DNA of 64,000 bases from Bacteroidota bacterium (GCA_027620655.1 JAQCDS010000001.1:489051-553050), one strand, 5' to 3'; positions 9,874-19,984 are shown, numbered from the stretch's first letter. Notes: a model not told the origin generated them from the letters alone. Numbers and translations: made by a program.

Positions 9874-11383
9874 ATGCTGAAATTGTCTCAAAAAGCACAT
9901 CATTATCAAAATTTAATGACTGCATAAAACGTATTGTTTTTTTGATATCTATATAAAGCGGTTTATCATTTTCAGTAAATAAAACTTCTTTTCTGAAAGA
10001 AGTTAAAAACTGCTCCAAAAAAGGCGATGTTTTTAATGTTCTCATATGCATGGCCTGAGATGCATTCATCAATTCAATTGCAAGAATTCGTTCAACATTA
10101 TCAATAAGCTCAAAAGCTTGTGTAGCAGCATTGGCACCCATACTTACATGATCTTCTTGACCATTGGAAGACACTATAGAATCTACACTGGCTGGAGTAG
10201 CCAGTTGTTTGTTAGCACTTGCAATACTTGCCGCTGTATACTGAGGAATCATATAGCCAGAATTTAACCCTGGTGAATTGACTAAAAACGAAGGAAGACC
10301 ACGCTCTCCAGAAATCAATTGATATGTTCTTCGCTCAGAAATACTTCCAAGTTCAGACATGGCAATTTTTAAGAAATCTAGACTCAAAGCCAAAGGCTGT
10401 CCATGAAAATTCCCACCCGATATAATTTTATCGGCTTGTGAAAATATATTTGGATTATCAGAAACAGAATTAACTTCTGTTAAAACTACCGAAGAAATAT
10501 GTTCCAATGCATCTTTTGTAGCGCCATGAACTTGTGGCATACAACGGAAAGAATATGGATCTTGGACATGGATTTTTTCTTGTTTCATCAAAGGACTATC
10601 TTGTAAGAACTGACGTATGCGCTGAGCAGTAAGAATTTGGCCTTTGTGTGGGCGTACCAGCTGAACTAATGGGTCAAAAGGTTCAATTCGACCATCAAAA
10701 GCATCTAGTGATAACGCTCCTATTAAATCAGAAAAATAGGAAAGTTTGTACGATTTTAACAAACAATGTATGGCATAAGCAGACATAAATTGTGTTCCAT
10801 TTAGTAATGCTAAACCTTCCTTTGATTGCAGTTTTATAGGATTTAAGCTATGCGTCTTCAATACATCTTTGGTAGGCTTTTGGACGCCGTTGTGCCAAAC
10901 TTCACCTTCCCCAATCACACACAAAGCAACATGTGCCAAAGGTGCCAAATCTCCTGAAGCCCCCAAAGACCCTTGAGTATAAACTACTGGCAAAAGATCG
11001 AGGTTATAAAAATCAACAAGACGCTGAACAGTTGCAAGTTGGACACCACTATTCCCATTTGACAAAGATTTAATTTTTAGTAAAAGCATCAATTTGATGA
11101 TATGCTGTGGCACCAATTTTCCAGTACCACAGGCATGAGAACGCACCAAATTTTCTTGAAGTTGAACCAATTGATCAGAATTAATCGAAACATCGCACAA
11201 GGCCCCAAAACCAGTATTGATACCATAAATTGGTGCCTCAGAATTTTGCATTTTTTGATCTAAATATGTCCTACAATTGACTATATTTTCTTTTACTTCT
11301 GACGATAATTCAATGGAAGATTGATTGATAATCAAATCATTGAGTGCAGTTAAGCTTAATGGATGTGTTGTTATTTTATGCAT
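9872..11383 (-). CDS. hutH: Histidine ammonia-lyase
   Basis: Converts L-histidine to trans-urocanate plus ammonia using an MIO cofactor formed from Ala-Ser-Gly. The ASG triad is residues 142-144 in GSLGASGDLAPLAH. The family's substrate-selectivity pair is Ser-His (82-83, NLVRSHACGTG), the histidine-type signature; tyrosine and phenylalanine lyases carry His-Leu or Phe-Leu. I start at MHKITTHPLSL (11383), where family similarity begins, giving 503 residues; an upstream in-frame ATG at 11422 would add 13 unconserved residues. No hutU, hutI or hutG lies nearby, so the rest of the histidine pathway must be elsewhere if present. Convergent with clpC. Confidence 0.92.
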   Translation of the reverse strand: MHKITTHPLSLTALNDLIINQSSIELSSEVKENIVNCRTYLDQKMQNSEAPIYGINTGFGALCDVSINSDQLVQLQENLVRSHACGTGKLVPQHIIKLMLLLKIKSLSNGNSGVQLATVQRLVDFYNLDLLPVVYTQGSLGASGDLAPLAHVALCVIGEGEVWHNGVQKPTKDVLKTHSLNPIKLQSKEGLALLNGTQFMSAYAIHCLLKSYKLSYFSDLIGALSLDAFDGRIEPFDPLVQLVRPHKGQILTAQRIRQFLQDSPLMKQEKIHVQDPYSFRCMPQVHGATKDALEHISSVVLTEVNSVSDNPNIFSQADKIISGGNFHGQPLALSLDFLKIAMSELGSISERRTYQLISGERGLPSFLVNSPGLNSGYMIPQYTAASIASANKQLATPASVDSIVSSNGQEDHVSMGANAATQAFELIDNVERILAIELMNASQAMHMRTLKTSPFLEQFLTSFRKEVLFTENDKPLYIDIKKTIRFMQSLNFDNDVLFETISA

Positions 11384-11439
11384 AATTGCTCCAATGGAGT
11401 CTTTCAAAAGTGCATTATTCAATGAAAATTTCCAAATAA

Positions 11440-11471
11440 TTGATACAATTAATTTATTATGTCTAATTTTG
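11440..11471 (+). promoter_or_regulatory. Putative promoter for the DUF6314 gene
   Basis: TTG at 11440-11442 and TAATTTTG at 11464-11471, separated by 21 bases, fit the Bacteroidota TTG/TAnnTTTG promoter. The expected transcript start lies upstream of the ATG at 11510 but downstream of the alternative ATG at 11459, which supports the later start. Confidence 0.5.
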
Positions 11472-11509
11472 AAAATACAATACTTTTAGCTTCACTAAAG
11501 AGGATAATC

Positions 11510-11965
11510 ATGCCTAAAAATACTATTAAAAATTCAGAAAATTCTACTATTTTAGAAGATTTAGTTGGCGATTGGAATTTAGAACGTTTTTACGACAATG
11601 GAGCCAAAGTCCTTGGTAAGGCAAATTTTACAAAAACCAATGCTAATGTGTTCGAATATTCCGAAAAAGGGGTGATGATTCTAGCGGATGGAAAAGAAAT
11701 GATGTGTGCCAGAAAATACTTTTATAAACCTAGTCCAACTGGTTTTGAGGTGTATTTTTTTGAAAACCCTAAAGAACTATTTCAAAATATTATCTTGAAA
11801 AAAGAAAAAAATGGAAATCTTAGTGCAAAAGCTACCCATTTTTGTGCAAAAGATGTCTATGCTTCTTCATACAAATTTTTCAACGATAGACACTTTGAAA
11901 TTACTCATGTAGTTTGTGGGCCAAAAAAAGAATATACTTCAAAGGGAGTTTTCAAAAAAATATAG
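11510..11965 (+). CDS. DUF6314 family protein
   Basis: A 151-residue cytoplasmic protein of unknown function. It begins MPKNTIKNSENSTILEDLVG; the recognisable family core includes LVGDWNLERFYDNGAK, a central beta-rich stretch (VFEYSEKGVMILADGK), the pair ATHFCAKDVYASSYKF, and VVCGPKKEYTS near the C-terminus. This pattern resembles small lipocalin-like barrels. Starting at the ATG at 11459 would add 17 residues, but the probable -7 element lies inside that extension. It is divergent from hutH; the family's biochemical role is not established, so no function is assigned. Confidence 0.72.
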   Translation: MPKNTIKNSENSTILEDLVGDWNLERFYDNGAKVLGKANFTKTNANVFEYSEKGVMILADGKEMMCARKYFYKPSPTGFEVYFFENPKELFQNIILKKEKNGNLSAKATHFCAKDVYASSYKFFNDRHFEITHVVCGPKKEYTSKGVFKKI

Positions 11966-12019
11966 AAGTCAAAAAAAACAGTAACTTCGTAAAACATTTT
12001 AATCCTAAAATCATTTGTT

Positions 12020-13054
12020 ATGAATAAAACCTTGTTTTACACCATTAGTCTTGCTATCATTTTGGCTGGTTGTCAAAAACCAAAAGATCACGTTGAACTC
12101 TCTGGGAAAATCACCAACCCAAATTCTGATAAAATTACAATTTCTAACCCAGACAATGGCTACAAAAAAGAGATAGCCGTCAACGAAGATGGTTCGTTTT
12201 CGGACACCCTTAAGGTTGAAGAAGGGCGCTATCGCTTTTATGATGGTAATGAAGTAGGTGTCGTTTTTTTAAAAAATGGCAATTCAACTTCTTTTACGCT
12301 TGACACTAAGGAATTTGACGAAACTTTAAAATTTAAAGGAGATGATGCCGACAAAAGCAATGTTTTAATTGCATATGCTTTGCTTCAAGAAAAACATCTT
12401 TCTAATGATTTGTTTGATAAAAATCCAAAAGCCTTTCAAGATGCTTTTAATGCTTTAGAAAAGGATTTTCAAGATTTAAAATCCAGCTATACATCAATAG
12501 ACACCTTATATTTTGAGATTGATAATTCCAATTTCAAAAAAATGAAAGTAGCCTACACAAAGTTTTACGAAGATCGACAAGCTTTGAGAAGAGAATTGGC
12601 AAAAGGAACGCCTTCTCCTACTTTTGAGAATTTTGAAAATTTTAAGGGAGGTACTTCATCTTTAAAAGACTTTAGAGGAAAGTATGTCTATATTGATGTT
12701 TGGGCAACATGGTGTGGGCCTTGTAAAGTTGAAATCCCATTTTTGAAAGAACTAGAACAAAGATTTCATGGGCGCAACATTGAGTTTATCAGTATTTCTG
12801 TTGATGATGAAAGACGAAGTGGAACTATGGAAAAAGCGCACAAAGCATGGAAAACTATGGTTGCTGAGAAAAATTTATCTGGGGTTCAACTTTTTACTGG
12901 AAGTGGATGGAAAGCCGATTTTATTCAAGCCTATAAAATCGATGGTATTCCAAGATTTATTCTCATTGATCCAAAAGGCAATATAGTTGATCCTGATGCA
13001 CCAAGACCTTCCAGTTCAAGAATTACAGAGCTTTTAGAAGAATTGGGCGTTTAG
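12020..13054 (+). CDS. TlpA-like thiol-disulfide oxidoreductase lipoprotein
   Basis: A 344-residue periplasmic protein. The N-terminus is a lipoprotein signal (IILAGC, Cys18). Residues ~25-180 resemble the DUF4369-type N-terminal domain found on many Bacteroidota thioredoxin-like proteins, and residues ~200-344 form a TlpA/AhpC-TSA thioredoxin fold with the redox pair Cys232/Cys235 in WATWCGPCK. The cis-Pro motif is in IDGIPRFILID. Such proteins reduce or exchange disulfides of envelope proteins. The gene overlaps convergent ytxJ by 4 bases at its 3' end. The specific partner is unknown. Confidence 0.88.
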   Translation: MNKTLFYTISLAIILAGCQKPKDHVELSGKITNPNSDKITISNPDNGYKKEIAVNEDGSFSDTLKVEEGRYRFYDGNEVGVVFLKNGNSTSFTLDTKEFDETLKFKGDDADKSNVLIAYALLQEKHLSNDLFDKNPKAFQDAFNALEKDFQDLKSSYTSIDTLYFEIDNSNFKKMKVAYTKFYEDRQALRRELAKGTPSPTFENFENFKGGTSSLKDFRGKYVYIDVWATWCGPCKVEIPFLKELEQRFHGRNIEFISISVDDERRSGTMEKAHKAWKTMVAEKNLSGVQLFTGSGWKADFIQAYKIDGIPRFILIDPKGNIVDPDAPRPSSSRITELLEELGV

Positions 13055-13428
13055 TTCAAAAAATCTGTTAGTTTAATTTTATTTACATTTTCGTGTGAAG
13101 CATGTGCTACTGCTTTTCCGTTTTTGATGATTAAAAGCTGTGGTGACTGATGAACAACATCAAACTGTTGTGCAACGGCATTTGAAATTTCACGATAGCG
13201 GAGTAAGTCTAAAAAATAAGCCGTAAAATCAACTTCTGAAAAACTATAACCTGATTTAAATTCGTTTAGTACAAAACGACTCACACTACAACGTGTGGAA
13301 TGTTTAAAAATAAGTTGTGGCGTCAAAAAAGAGGCTTCAACTATAGTGTTGAGTTGATCAATATTTTCAAGTTTTGGTCCATGCCAATTGTTTGAATTAT
13401 TGCTTAAAAAGGAATCAAATAATCCCAT
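13051..13428 (-). CDS. ytxJ: Bacillithiol system redox-active protein YtxJ
   Basis: A 125-residue thioredoxin-fold protein of the YtxJ/monothiol bacilliredoxin family, thought to resolve bacillithiol mixed disulfides. The single active-site cysteine is in FKHSTRCSVSRFVL; the later QSPQLLIIKNGK carries the strand-and-turn typical of the fold. It has no signal peptide and is presumably cytoplasmic. Its presence implies that the organism makes bacillithiol, as many Bacteroidota do, although no synthesis gene (bshA, bshB, bshC) is in this window. It ends 4 bases inside the convergent TlpA-like gene. Confidence 0.85.
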   Translation of the reverse strand: MGLFDSFLSNNSNNWHGPKLENIDQLNTIVEASFLTPQLIFKHSTRCSVSRFVLNEFKSGYSFSEVDFTAYFLDLLRYREISNAVAQQFDVVHQSPQLLIIKNGKAVAHASHENVNKIKLTDFLN

Positions 13429-13550
13429 AATTTTTCTTTACATTTTAAAATTATGACTAAACGTCAGATTTTTAGTTAAAATAGTGTCAATTTGTCGCAT
13501 GTATTCAAATGGTAAGGTAATTGAATAATCTTATAAAAAAATAACCCATT

Positions 13551-16157
13551 ATGAACTTTGACAATTATACAATAAAAACACAACAAGCGCTACAACACGC
13601 ACAACAAATTGCACAAGAATTTGATCATCAACAAATTGAAAATGAGCACCTATACAAAGGAATGCAAGCCGTTGATCAAAATGTAATTCCATATTTACTA
13701 AAAAAGCTTGATGTCAATTCAACACTTTTAAATCAAATTATTGATAAAGAAATAGAACGTTTTCCAAAAGTAAGCGGCTCGGATCAAATGTTGTCGAGAA
13801 CATTAGTTAAAACATTGGGAGATGCCGTTGCTATTTCAAAAAAAACAGGAGGAGAATACGTTTCCATTGAAGATATTTTCCTTGCTTTATTTAAATCTAA
13901 AAGTAAAATCTCACAAATTCTAAAAGATCAAGGTGTTACTGAAAAAGACTTGGAAGCTTGTATAACAGAACTAAGAAAAGGACAAAATGTAACCTCCAAA
14001 AGTCAAGAAGACACCTACAATGCCTTAAATAAATATGCCAAAAATCTCAACCAAATGGCCCGTGATAATCGTTTGGATCCTGTGATTGGGCGTGATGAAG
14101 AAATTCGAAGAATTCTCCAAATATTATCGAGAAGAACAAAAAATAATCCCATATTAGTTGGTGAACCAGGCACTGGAAAAACAGCAATTGCAGAAGGACT
14201 TGCACACCGAATAATTACAGGGGATGTTCCTGAAAATTTAAAAGACAAACAAGTATTCGCTTTGGATATGGGAGCACTTATTGCAGGTGCAAAATACAAA
14301 GGCGAATTTGAAGAACGACTTAAATCTGTAATCAAAGAAGTAACACAAGACTCTGGTGATGTGGTGCTTTTTATAGACGAAATACATACACTAGTTGGAG
14401 CTGGTGGTGGCGAAGGTGCTATGGATGCAGCAAATATTTTAAAACCAGCATTGGCGCGTGGCGAACTTCGAGCTATTGGTGCGACTACGCTAGACGAATA
14501 TCAAAAGTATTTTGAAAAAGATAAAGCATTAGAACGCCGTTTTCAAAAAGTTATGGTTGATGAACCCGACGAAGAAAGTGCAATTTCAATTTTGAGAGGG
14601 ATTAAAGAAAAATATGAAACCCACCACAAAGTTCGTATCAAAGATGAAGCGATTATTGGGGCTGTAAAGCTATCTACAAGATATATTAGCAATCGTTTTT
14701 TACCAGATAAAGCCATTGATTTAATGGACGAGGCCGCTTCAAAATTACGAATGGAAATCAATTCTAAACCTGAAGAATTGGATGTGTTGGATCGAAAAGT
14801 TATGCAATTAGAAATTGAAATTGAAGCCATAAAACGTGAAAAAGATGATGTTAAACTCAAAGCACTAAGTGCAGATTTAGCCAATATCAAAGAAGAAAGA
14901 AACACTTTAGAAGCACAATGGCGCAGCGAAAAAGAAATGGTAGATTCAATTCAAAGCGCAAAATCTGATATTGAAATCTTGAAAATAGAAGCAGAACGTG
15001 CTGAGCGCGATGGCGATTATGGAAAAGTTGCAGAATTGCGCTATGGAAAAATCAAAGACGCACAAGCTCATCTTGAAGACTTACAACAAAAGCTAATTGA
15101 AAATCAGAAATCTGCACTTATTAAAGAGGAAGTGACCTACGAAGATATTGCAGAAGTGATCGCAAAATGGACAGGAATTCCAGTCACAAAAATGATTGAG
15201 ACTGAACGAGAAAAACTTTTAAAACTAGAAGAAGAACTTCATAAGAGAGTCGTTAGTCAAGAAGAAGCTGTTGCTGCAGTTAGTGACGCTGTAAGACGTA
15301 GTAGAGCTGGTCTACAAAATCCAAAAAAACCAACAGGAACATTTTTATTTTTGGGAACTACAGGAGTTGGAAAAACAGAGTTGGCAAAAACTTTAGCCGC
15401 CTATTTATTTGATGATGAAAATGCGCTTACAAGAATAGATATGAGTGAATATCAAGAACGACACGCTGTTAGTAGACTTATTGGTGCGCCTCCAGGATAT
15501 GTAGGCTACGACGAAGGTGGACAACTTACTGAAGCTGTAAGAAGAAAACCCTACTCTGTAGTATTGTTAGATGAAATTGAAAAAGCACATCCCGATATAT
15601 TTAATATTTTATTGCAAGTGTTAGATGAGGGACGACTTACAGATAATAAAGGCCGTGTGGCAGATTTCAAAAACACAATCATCATTATGACTTCAAATAT
15701 TGGAAGTTATATTATTCAACATAAATTTGAAGAATATGGCAATGATTCTTCAGCAATGGAATCTGCAAAAATTGAGGTTATTGCACTACTGAAAAAAATG
15801 GTACGCCCAGAGTTTTTAAATCGAATAGATGATACTATTTTATTTAGCCCACTAAGCGAAGAACACATAGAATCCATTGTTGAGCTACAGTTGAAACGTT
15901 TAGCTAAAACTTTGCAAGAACAGGATGTTATTTTTGATTCAAGCCCAGAAGCAATAAGTTATCTAGCAAAAAAAGGGTATCAACCCGAATATGGCGCAAG
16001 ACCAGTAAAAAGAGTCATACAAAAAGAAGTGCTGAATGCTTTGAGTAAAGAACTTCTTTCTGGTGCAATTAATTCAAACAGTATTATTTTGATGGATGCT
16101 TTTGATAATGGTTTAGTATTTAGAAATCAAAATGAAAAAATTCCAAAAGAACTGTAA
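13551..16157 (+). CDS. clpB: ATP-dependent chaperone ClpB
   Basis: An 868-residue Hsp100 disaggregase that works with DnaK/DnaJ to rescue aggregated proteins. The Clp N-domain is about residues 1-145. Walker A motifs are GEPGTGKTA (about 204) and GTTGVGKTE (about 602). The long coiled-coil M-domain (about 405-530, rich in Lys/Glu, including LDVLDRKVMQLEIEIEAIKR) sits between the AAA modules and is diagnostic for ClpB versus ClpC. It lacks the ClpP-docking VGF loop seen in the clpC product. No CIRCE or sigma-32-like site was identified in the 120 bases upstream. A terminator hairpin follows. Confidence 0.95.
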   Translation: MNFDNYTIKTQQALQHAQQIAQEFDHQQIENEHLYKGMQAVDQNVIPYLLKKLDVNSTLLNQIIDKEIERFPKVSGSDQMLSRTLVKTLGDAVAISKKTGGEYVSIEDIFLALFKSKSKISQILKDQGVTEKDLEACITELRKGQNVTSKSQEDTYNALNKYAKNLNQMARDNRLDPVIGRDEEIRRILQILSRRTKNNPILVGEPGTGKTAIAEGLAHRIITGDVPENLKDKQVFALDMGALIAGAKYKGEFEERLKSVIKEVTQDSGDVVLFIDEIHTLVGAGGGEGAMDAANILKPALARGELRAIGATTLDEYQKYFEKDKALERRFQKVMVDEPDEESAISILRGIKEKYETHHKVRIKDEAIIGAVKLSTRYISNRFLPDKAIDLMDEAASKLRMEINSKPEELDVLDRKVMQLEIEIEAIKREKDDVKLKALSADLANIKEERNTLEAQWRSEKEMVDSIQSAKSDIEILKIEAERAERDGDYGKVAELRYGKIKDAQAHLEDLQQKLIENQKSALIKEEVTYEDIAEVIAKWTGIPVTKMIETEREKLLKLEEELHKRVVSQEEAVAAVSDAVRRSRAGLQNPKKPTGTFLFLGTTGVGKTELAKTLAAYLFDDENALTRIDMSEYQERHAVSRLIGAPPGYVGYDEGGQLTEAVRRKPYSVVLLDEIEKAHPDIFNILLQVLDEGRLTDNKGRVADFKNTIIIMTSNIGSYIIQHKFEEYGNDSSAMESAKIEVIALLKKMVRPEFLNRIDDTILFSPLSEEHIESIVELQLKRLAKTLQEQDVIFDSSPEAISYLAKKGYQPEYGARPVKRVIQKEVLNALSKELLSGAINSNSIILMDAFDNGLVFRNQNEKIPKEL

Positions 16158-16201
16158 CAAATTACGATTTTAATCGTTAAATAAGTGTTGGTTAGTTAGT
16201 T

Positions 16202-16247
16202 AAAAAAGCAGTGCTTTGTGTAGAAAATATGCTAGTACTGCTTTTTT
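16202..16247 (+). terminator. Terminator downstream of clpB
   Basis: The 14-bp arms AAAAAAGCAGTGCT and AGTACTGCTTTTTT pair with one G-T wobble around an 18-base loop; the right arm ends in a T run. It lies 45 bases after the clpB stop. Confidence 0.65.
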
Positions 16248-16313
16248 CTATTTTAAAAAAAGTTGAAAAAGCATTGAGATACCCACTAAATATTTGATTA
16301 GTTTTGAACTGAA

Positions 16314-16775
16314 ATGAAAAAGTCTGTAAACATACTCAATAGAAAAGCACGGTTTTCGTATGAAATATTAGATACGTATACGGCTGGTATTGTACTTACT
16401 GGAACAGAAATTAAATCTATCAGGGCAAGCAAAGCATCTATTGCAGAAAGTTTTTGTGAGTTTAACGAACAAGGAGAATTATTTGCTATTAATATGACCG
16501 TTCAAGAATATGATTATGGCAATCATTTTAATCATAAACCAAAAGCAGAGCGCAAACTTTTACTTAATAAAAAAGAATTGAGAAAACTCGAAAAAGAAGT
16601 CAAAAACACAGGTTTGACCGTTATCCCTCTGAAACTTTTTATTAATGAAAAAGGCTTTGCAAAACTTCAAATTGCTTTAGCCAAAGGAAAAAAACTTTTT
16701 GACAAACGAGACACCATCAAGGACCGAGAAAACAAAAGAAACCTAGACCGTATCAAAAAGAATTTTAAATCCTAA
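16314..16775 (+). CDS. smpB: SsrA-binding protein SmpB
   Basis: A 153-residue RNA-binding protein that delivers tmRNA to stalled ribosomes for trans-translation. Family landmarks are NRKARFSYEILDTYTAGIVL, the TGTEIKSIRASKASI segment, and the basic C-terminal tail DRIKKNFKS that folds into the empty mRNA channel. The length is standard. The ssrA gene is not in the window. The DUF5686 gene starts 15 bases downstream, so the two may share a transcript. Confidence 0.95.
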   Translation: MKKSVNILNRKARFSYEILDTYTAGIVLTGTEIKSIRASKASIAESFCEFNEQGELFAINMTVQEYDYGNHFNHKPKAERKLLLNKKELRKLEKEVKNTGLTVIPLKLFINEKGFAKLQIALAKGKKLFDKRDTIKDRENKRNLDRIKKNFKS

Positions 16776-16790
16776 GATTTCATAAACATT

Positions 16791-19250
16791 ATGAATAAAT
16801 TTTTTCAAATTTTATTCCTTTTAATTTCAACTATTGTACAAAGTCAAGTTACTGGAACTGTTAAAGACACTAGCGGGCAATCACTCCCCTATGTTAATAT
16901 TTTTATTGAAAATACATATAATGGAACAACTTCTAATGAAGATGGGTATTTTGAATTAAACATCTCAAAAACAGGAAGTTACACAATTGTATTTCAATTT
17001 TTAGGCTATAAAACACAACTAAAAAAATTAGAAATCAATCAATTCCCCCATGTCATTGATGTGGTTTTAAAAGAAGAAAATATCAACCTCAACGAAGTTG
17101 TTATTAACGCCAAAGAAAATCCAGCAAACCGAATCATAAAAGCTGCAATTGCAAAACGACAACTCCACTTAGAAAAGCTTAATGCATATACTGCGGATTT
17201 TTATTCAAAAGGGATTATTCGAATTGTAGATGCACCTGAAAATTTTATGGGGCAAGATATTGGTGATTTTGATGGTGCTCTGGATTCAACGCGAACGGGT
17301 ATTTTGTATCTCTCCGAAACCATGTCTAAAATAAAATATTTAAAACCAGAACTTTTTGAAACTGTTACAGCTTCAAAGGTTAGTGGCAACTCTACTGGCA
17401 TCAGCTTTAATTCTGCAATGGATGTCGATTTTAATTTATATAACAATACTGTCAATATAAATAATGATATTATTTCTCCTATTGCCGATTATGCCTTTAA
17501 TTATTACAGATACAAATTAGAAGGAGAGTTTTATGATGATGAAGGCCACTTGATCCATAAAATAAACATCATACCAAAACGAGAAAATGACCGTGTTTTT
17601 TCGGGAAGTATTTTTATTTTAGAAGATACATGGGCACTTTATGGTATTGATATACAAGTTAAAGGAAGCCAGATTCAAGTTCTGCCTGCAGATACAATTC
17701 GAATTCGCCAAAACTTAACCTATGATAAGACCGATGACCAGTGGTTAGTTCGTGCACAAACCATCGATTTTGGTTACAGTTTTCTTGGATTTAAGGGCGA
17801 TGGAAGTTTTGTAGCGAATTATACAAATTATGATCTTAAACCTGAGCTATCAAATCAAAATAATAAAAATGAAATTTTGGTTTTTGAAAAAGATGCCAAT
17901 AAAAAAGAAGTTGAATTTTGGAACAATAAACGACCAGTCCCACTTACCACTGAAGAATTAAAAGACTACATCCGTCGCGATAGTTTAGAAACTTTAAGAA
18001 GTTCAAAAACCTATCTAGACTCTATTGACAACAATAACAATAAATTTGATATAGCTAATTTATTGACAGGTTACACTTTTAAAAATTCGTACAAAAAAAG
18101 GAACTTTAGTATTTCAGGGCCTTTGGAGGGTGTGCATTTTAATACTGTACAAGGCTATAATGTTTCTTTGGATGCAAATTTTACAAAACGTTATAACGAT
18201 TATAAAAATTTTGTTTCTATTGATGGAAATCTAAACTATAGTGTAGAAACGAAACGCTTACGTGGTACTTTGGGCGGACGCTATAAATTTAATGCCATTA
18301 ACAATGCAACGGCATGGGCAAATTTTGGCGTAAAAACACAGCAATTTAATCGGACAAACCCAATTTCTAATTTTCATAATGACATCAGTAGTTTATTTTT
18401 TGAGAGTAACTTTATGAAAATTTATGACAAACAATTTGCCGAAATTGGATATGCTCAAGAAATTTTTAATGGTTTACGATTTTTGAGTCAAATTGCTTAT
18501 GAAAATCGAAAAGCATTGTTTAATACTTCCGATGAAGTGATTAACCCTCAAGACAATATAGAATACACGAGTAATAATCCTTTAGCGCCAAATGGTTTTG
18601 GTACTGCACCATTTAGAAATCATAATTTGATTCGATTGGATTTTGGATTAGGTATACGTTTTGGAGAAAAATATATGAGCTACCCAGACCTAAAATTTAA
18701 TATAAGTAATTCGGATTATCCACAACTGTATTTCAACTATTCAAAAGGCTTCAATGCTAGTTTATCAGATTACAATTTTGATCATTTAAACGTACGCCTT
18801 AGACAACATATAAACTTAAAAACTACTGGTATTTTAAAATATAATTTTTCTGCAGGTACGTTTTTTGAGAACAAGGATTTAGCTTTTACAGATTATAAAC
18901 ATTTTAATGGCAACCTAACTCATGTAAACACTAAAGGAAATTACCTTTCAAGTTTCAAAAACATGGGGTATTATGATTTTAGTACTTCAAATAATTATTT
19001 TGAATACCATCTTGAACATGATTTTAAAGGGTATATTTTGGGTAAAATTCCTTGGATAAATACTTTGAACTTAAATTTAATCGTTGGAGCTCATGGTGTA
19101 GGAATTAAAAATGAAAGCCCCTATAAAGAATTCAATATAGGGCTGGGCAATATAGGATGGAAAAAATATCGTTTTTTACGGGTCGATTATGTACGTTCGT
19201 ATGTAAATGGTGTCGTAGATGATGCCCTAATGTTTGGCCTTAGCTTCTAA
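16791..19250 (+). CDS. DUF5686 family outer-membrane protein with carboxypeptidase-like regulatory domain
   Basis: An 819-residue exported protein. A signal peptide (about 1-18, ending IVQSQ) precedes a CarboxypepD_reg-like beta-sandwich (about 19-105; GTVKDTSGQSLPYVNIFI, TTSNEDGYFEL). The remainder matches DUF5686 and is dominated by amphipathic strands with aromatic ends, compatible with a C-terminal outer-membrane beta barrel; the protein ends MFGLSF, a typical barrel-terminal Phe. It resembles TonB receptors in its N-terminal domain but has no plug domain. Function is unknown. It lies 15 bases after smpB, and its stop overlaps the convergent pcm gene by 4 bases. Confidence 0.82.
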   Translation: MNKFFQILFLLISTIVQSQVTGTVKDTSGQSLPYVNIFIENTYNGTTSNEDGYFELNISKTGSYTIVFQFLGYKTQLKKLEINQFPHVIDVVLKEENINLNEVVINAKENPANRIIKAAIAKRQLHLEKLNAYTADFYSKGIIRIVDAPENFMGQDIGDFDGALDSTRTGILYLSETMSKIKYLKPELFETVTASKVSGNSTGISFNSAMDVDFNLYNNTVNINNDIISPIADYAFNYYRYKLEGEFYDDEGHLIHKINIIPKRENDRVFSGSIFILEDTWALYGIDIQVKGSQIQVLPADTIRIRQNLTYDKTDDQWLVRAQTIDFGYSFLGFKGDGSFVANYTNYDLKPELSNQNNKNEILVFEKDANKKEVEFWNNKRPVPLTTEELKDYIRRDSLETLRSSKTYLDSIDNNNNKFDIANLLTGYTFKNSYKKRNFSISGPLEGVHFNTVQGYNVSLDANFTKRYNDYKNFVSIDGNLNYSVETKRLRGTLGGRYKFNAINNATAWANFGVKTQQFNRTNPISNFHNDISSLFFESNFMKIYDKQFAEIGYAQEIFNGLRFLSQIAYENRKALFNTSDEVINPQDNIEYTSNNPLAPNGFGTAPFRNHNLIRLDFGLGIRFGEKYMSYPDLKFNISNSDYPQLYFNYSKGFNASLSDYNFDHLNVRLRQHINLKTTGILKYNFSAGTFFENKDLAFTDYKHFNGNLTHVNTKGNYLSSFKNMGYYDFSTSNNYFEYHLEHDFKGYILGKIPWINTLNLNLIVGAHGVGIKNESPYKEFNIGLGNIGWKKYRFLRVDYVRSYVNGVVDDALMFGLSF

Positions 19251-19888
19251 GATTTATTCTCTAGCATAGGGACAAATTTGAAATGCCCTAATTCATGCTT
19301 TTCAAAGTTTTTTGGACTTGTTCTTACAAAAAGGGTCATCACTTGTTCTTGTTCACCAACTGGGATCACCAATCGCCCTCCCACTTTCAACTGTGCCAAC
19401 AAAGGTTTTGGTACAAAAGGGGCTCCAGCCGTAACAATAATACGATCAAAAGGGGCTTCTTCTTTCAAGCCTTGATATCCATCACCAAAAATTAAGCGTT
19501 TAGCAACATATCCAATTTTGGGTAAAAATAAACTGGTTTTTTTGAATAACTCCAATTGCCTTTCAATACTATAAACTTCTGCACCCAAAAGACATAAAAC
19601 AGCCGTTTGGTAACCACTTCCTGTACCAATCTCTAACACTTTATGTTGCACTTCCACTTCTAAAAAATCTGTTTGAAAAGCAACAGTATAGGGCTGAGAA
19701 ATGGTTTGACCTGCTGCAATTGGAAATGCTTTGTCCTGATAGGCGTGGTCTAAAAAACTAGAATCCATAAACAAATGTCGAGGGACTTTACCAATAGCTT
19801 CCAAAACCAGCTCATTTTTTATCCCTTTTTTAGTTAATGTATCAACTAATTTTTGACGAAGCCCTTTATGTTTATATGAATCAATCAA
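19247..19888 (-). CDS. pcm: Protein-L-isoaspartate O-methyltransferase
   Basis: A 213-residue SAM-dependent enzyme that methylates isoaspartyl residues in age-damaged proteins to start their repair. It shows the family start DSYKHKGLRQKLVDTL, the substrate-side segment FPIAAGQTISQPYTVAFQ, and motif I VLEIGTGSGYQTAVL for SAM binding, then DRIIVTAGAP. The length is normal. It is convergent with the DUF5686 gene and divergent from the Gfo/Idh/MocA gene. Confidence 0.94.
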   Translation of the reverse strand: MIDSYKHKGLRQKLVDTLTKKGIKNELVLEAIGKVPRHLFMDSSFLDHAYQDKAFPIAAGQTISQPYTVAFQTDFLEVEVQHKVLEIGTGSGYQTAVLCLLGAEVYSIERQLELFKKTSLFLPKIGYVAKRLIFGDGYQGLKEEAPFDRIIVTAGAPFVPKPLLAQLKVGGRLVIPVGEQEQVMTLFVRTSPKNFEKHELGHFKFVPMLENKS

Positions 19889-19984
19889 AGTGCAGAAATT
19901 TATAATTTCAAAATTAAGTAAAGATTATTGAGATTAAAATCAAAACAAGAAAAGAATTTCAAAAATTAAGGTTTTAACTCAAAT

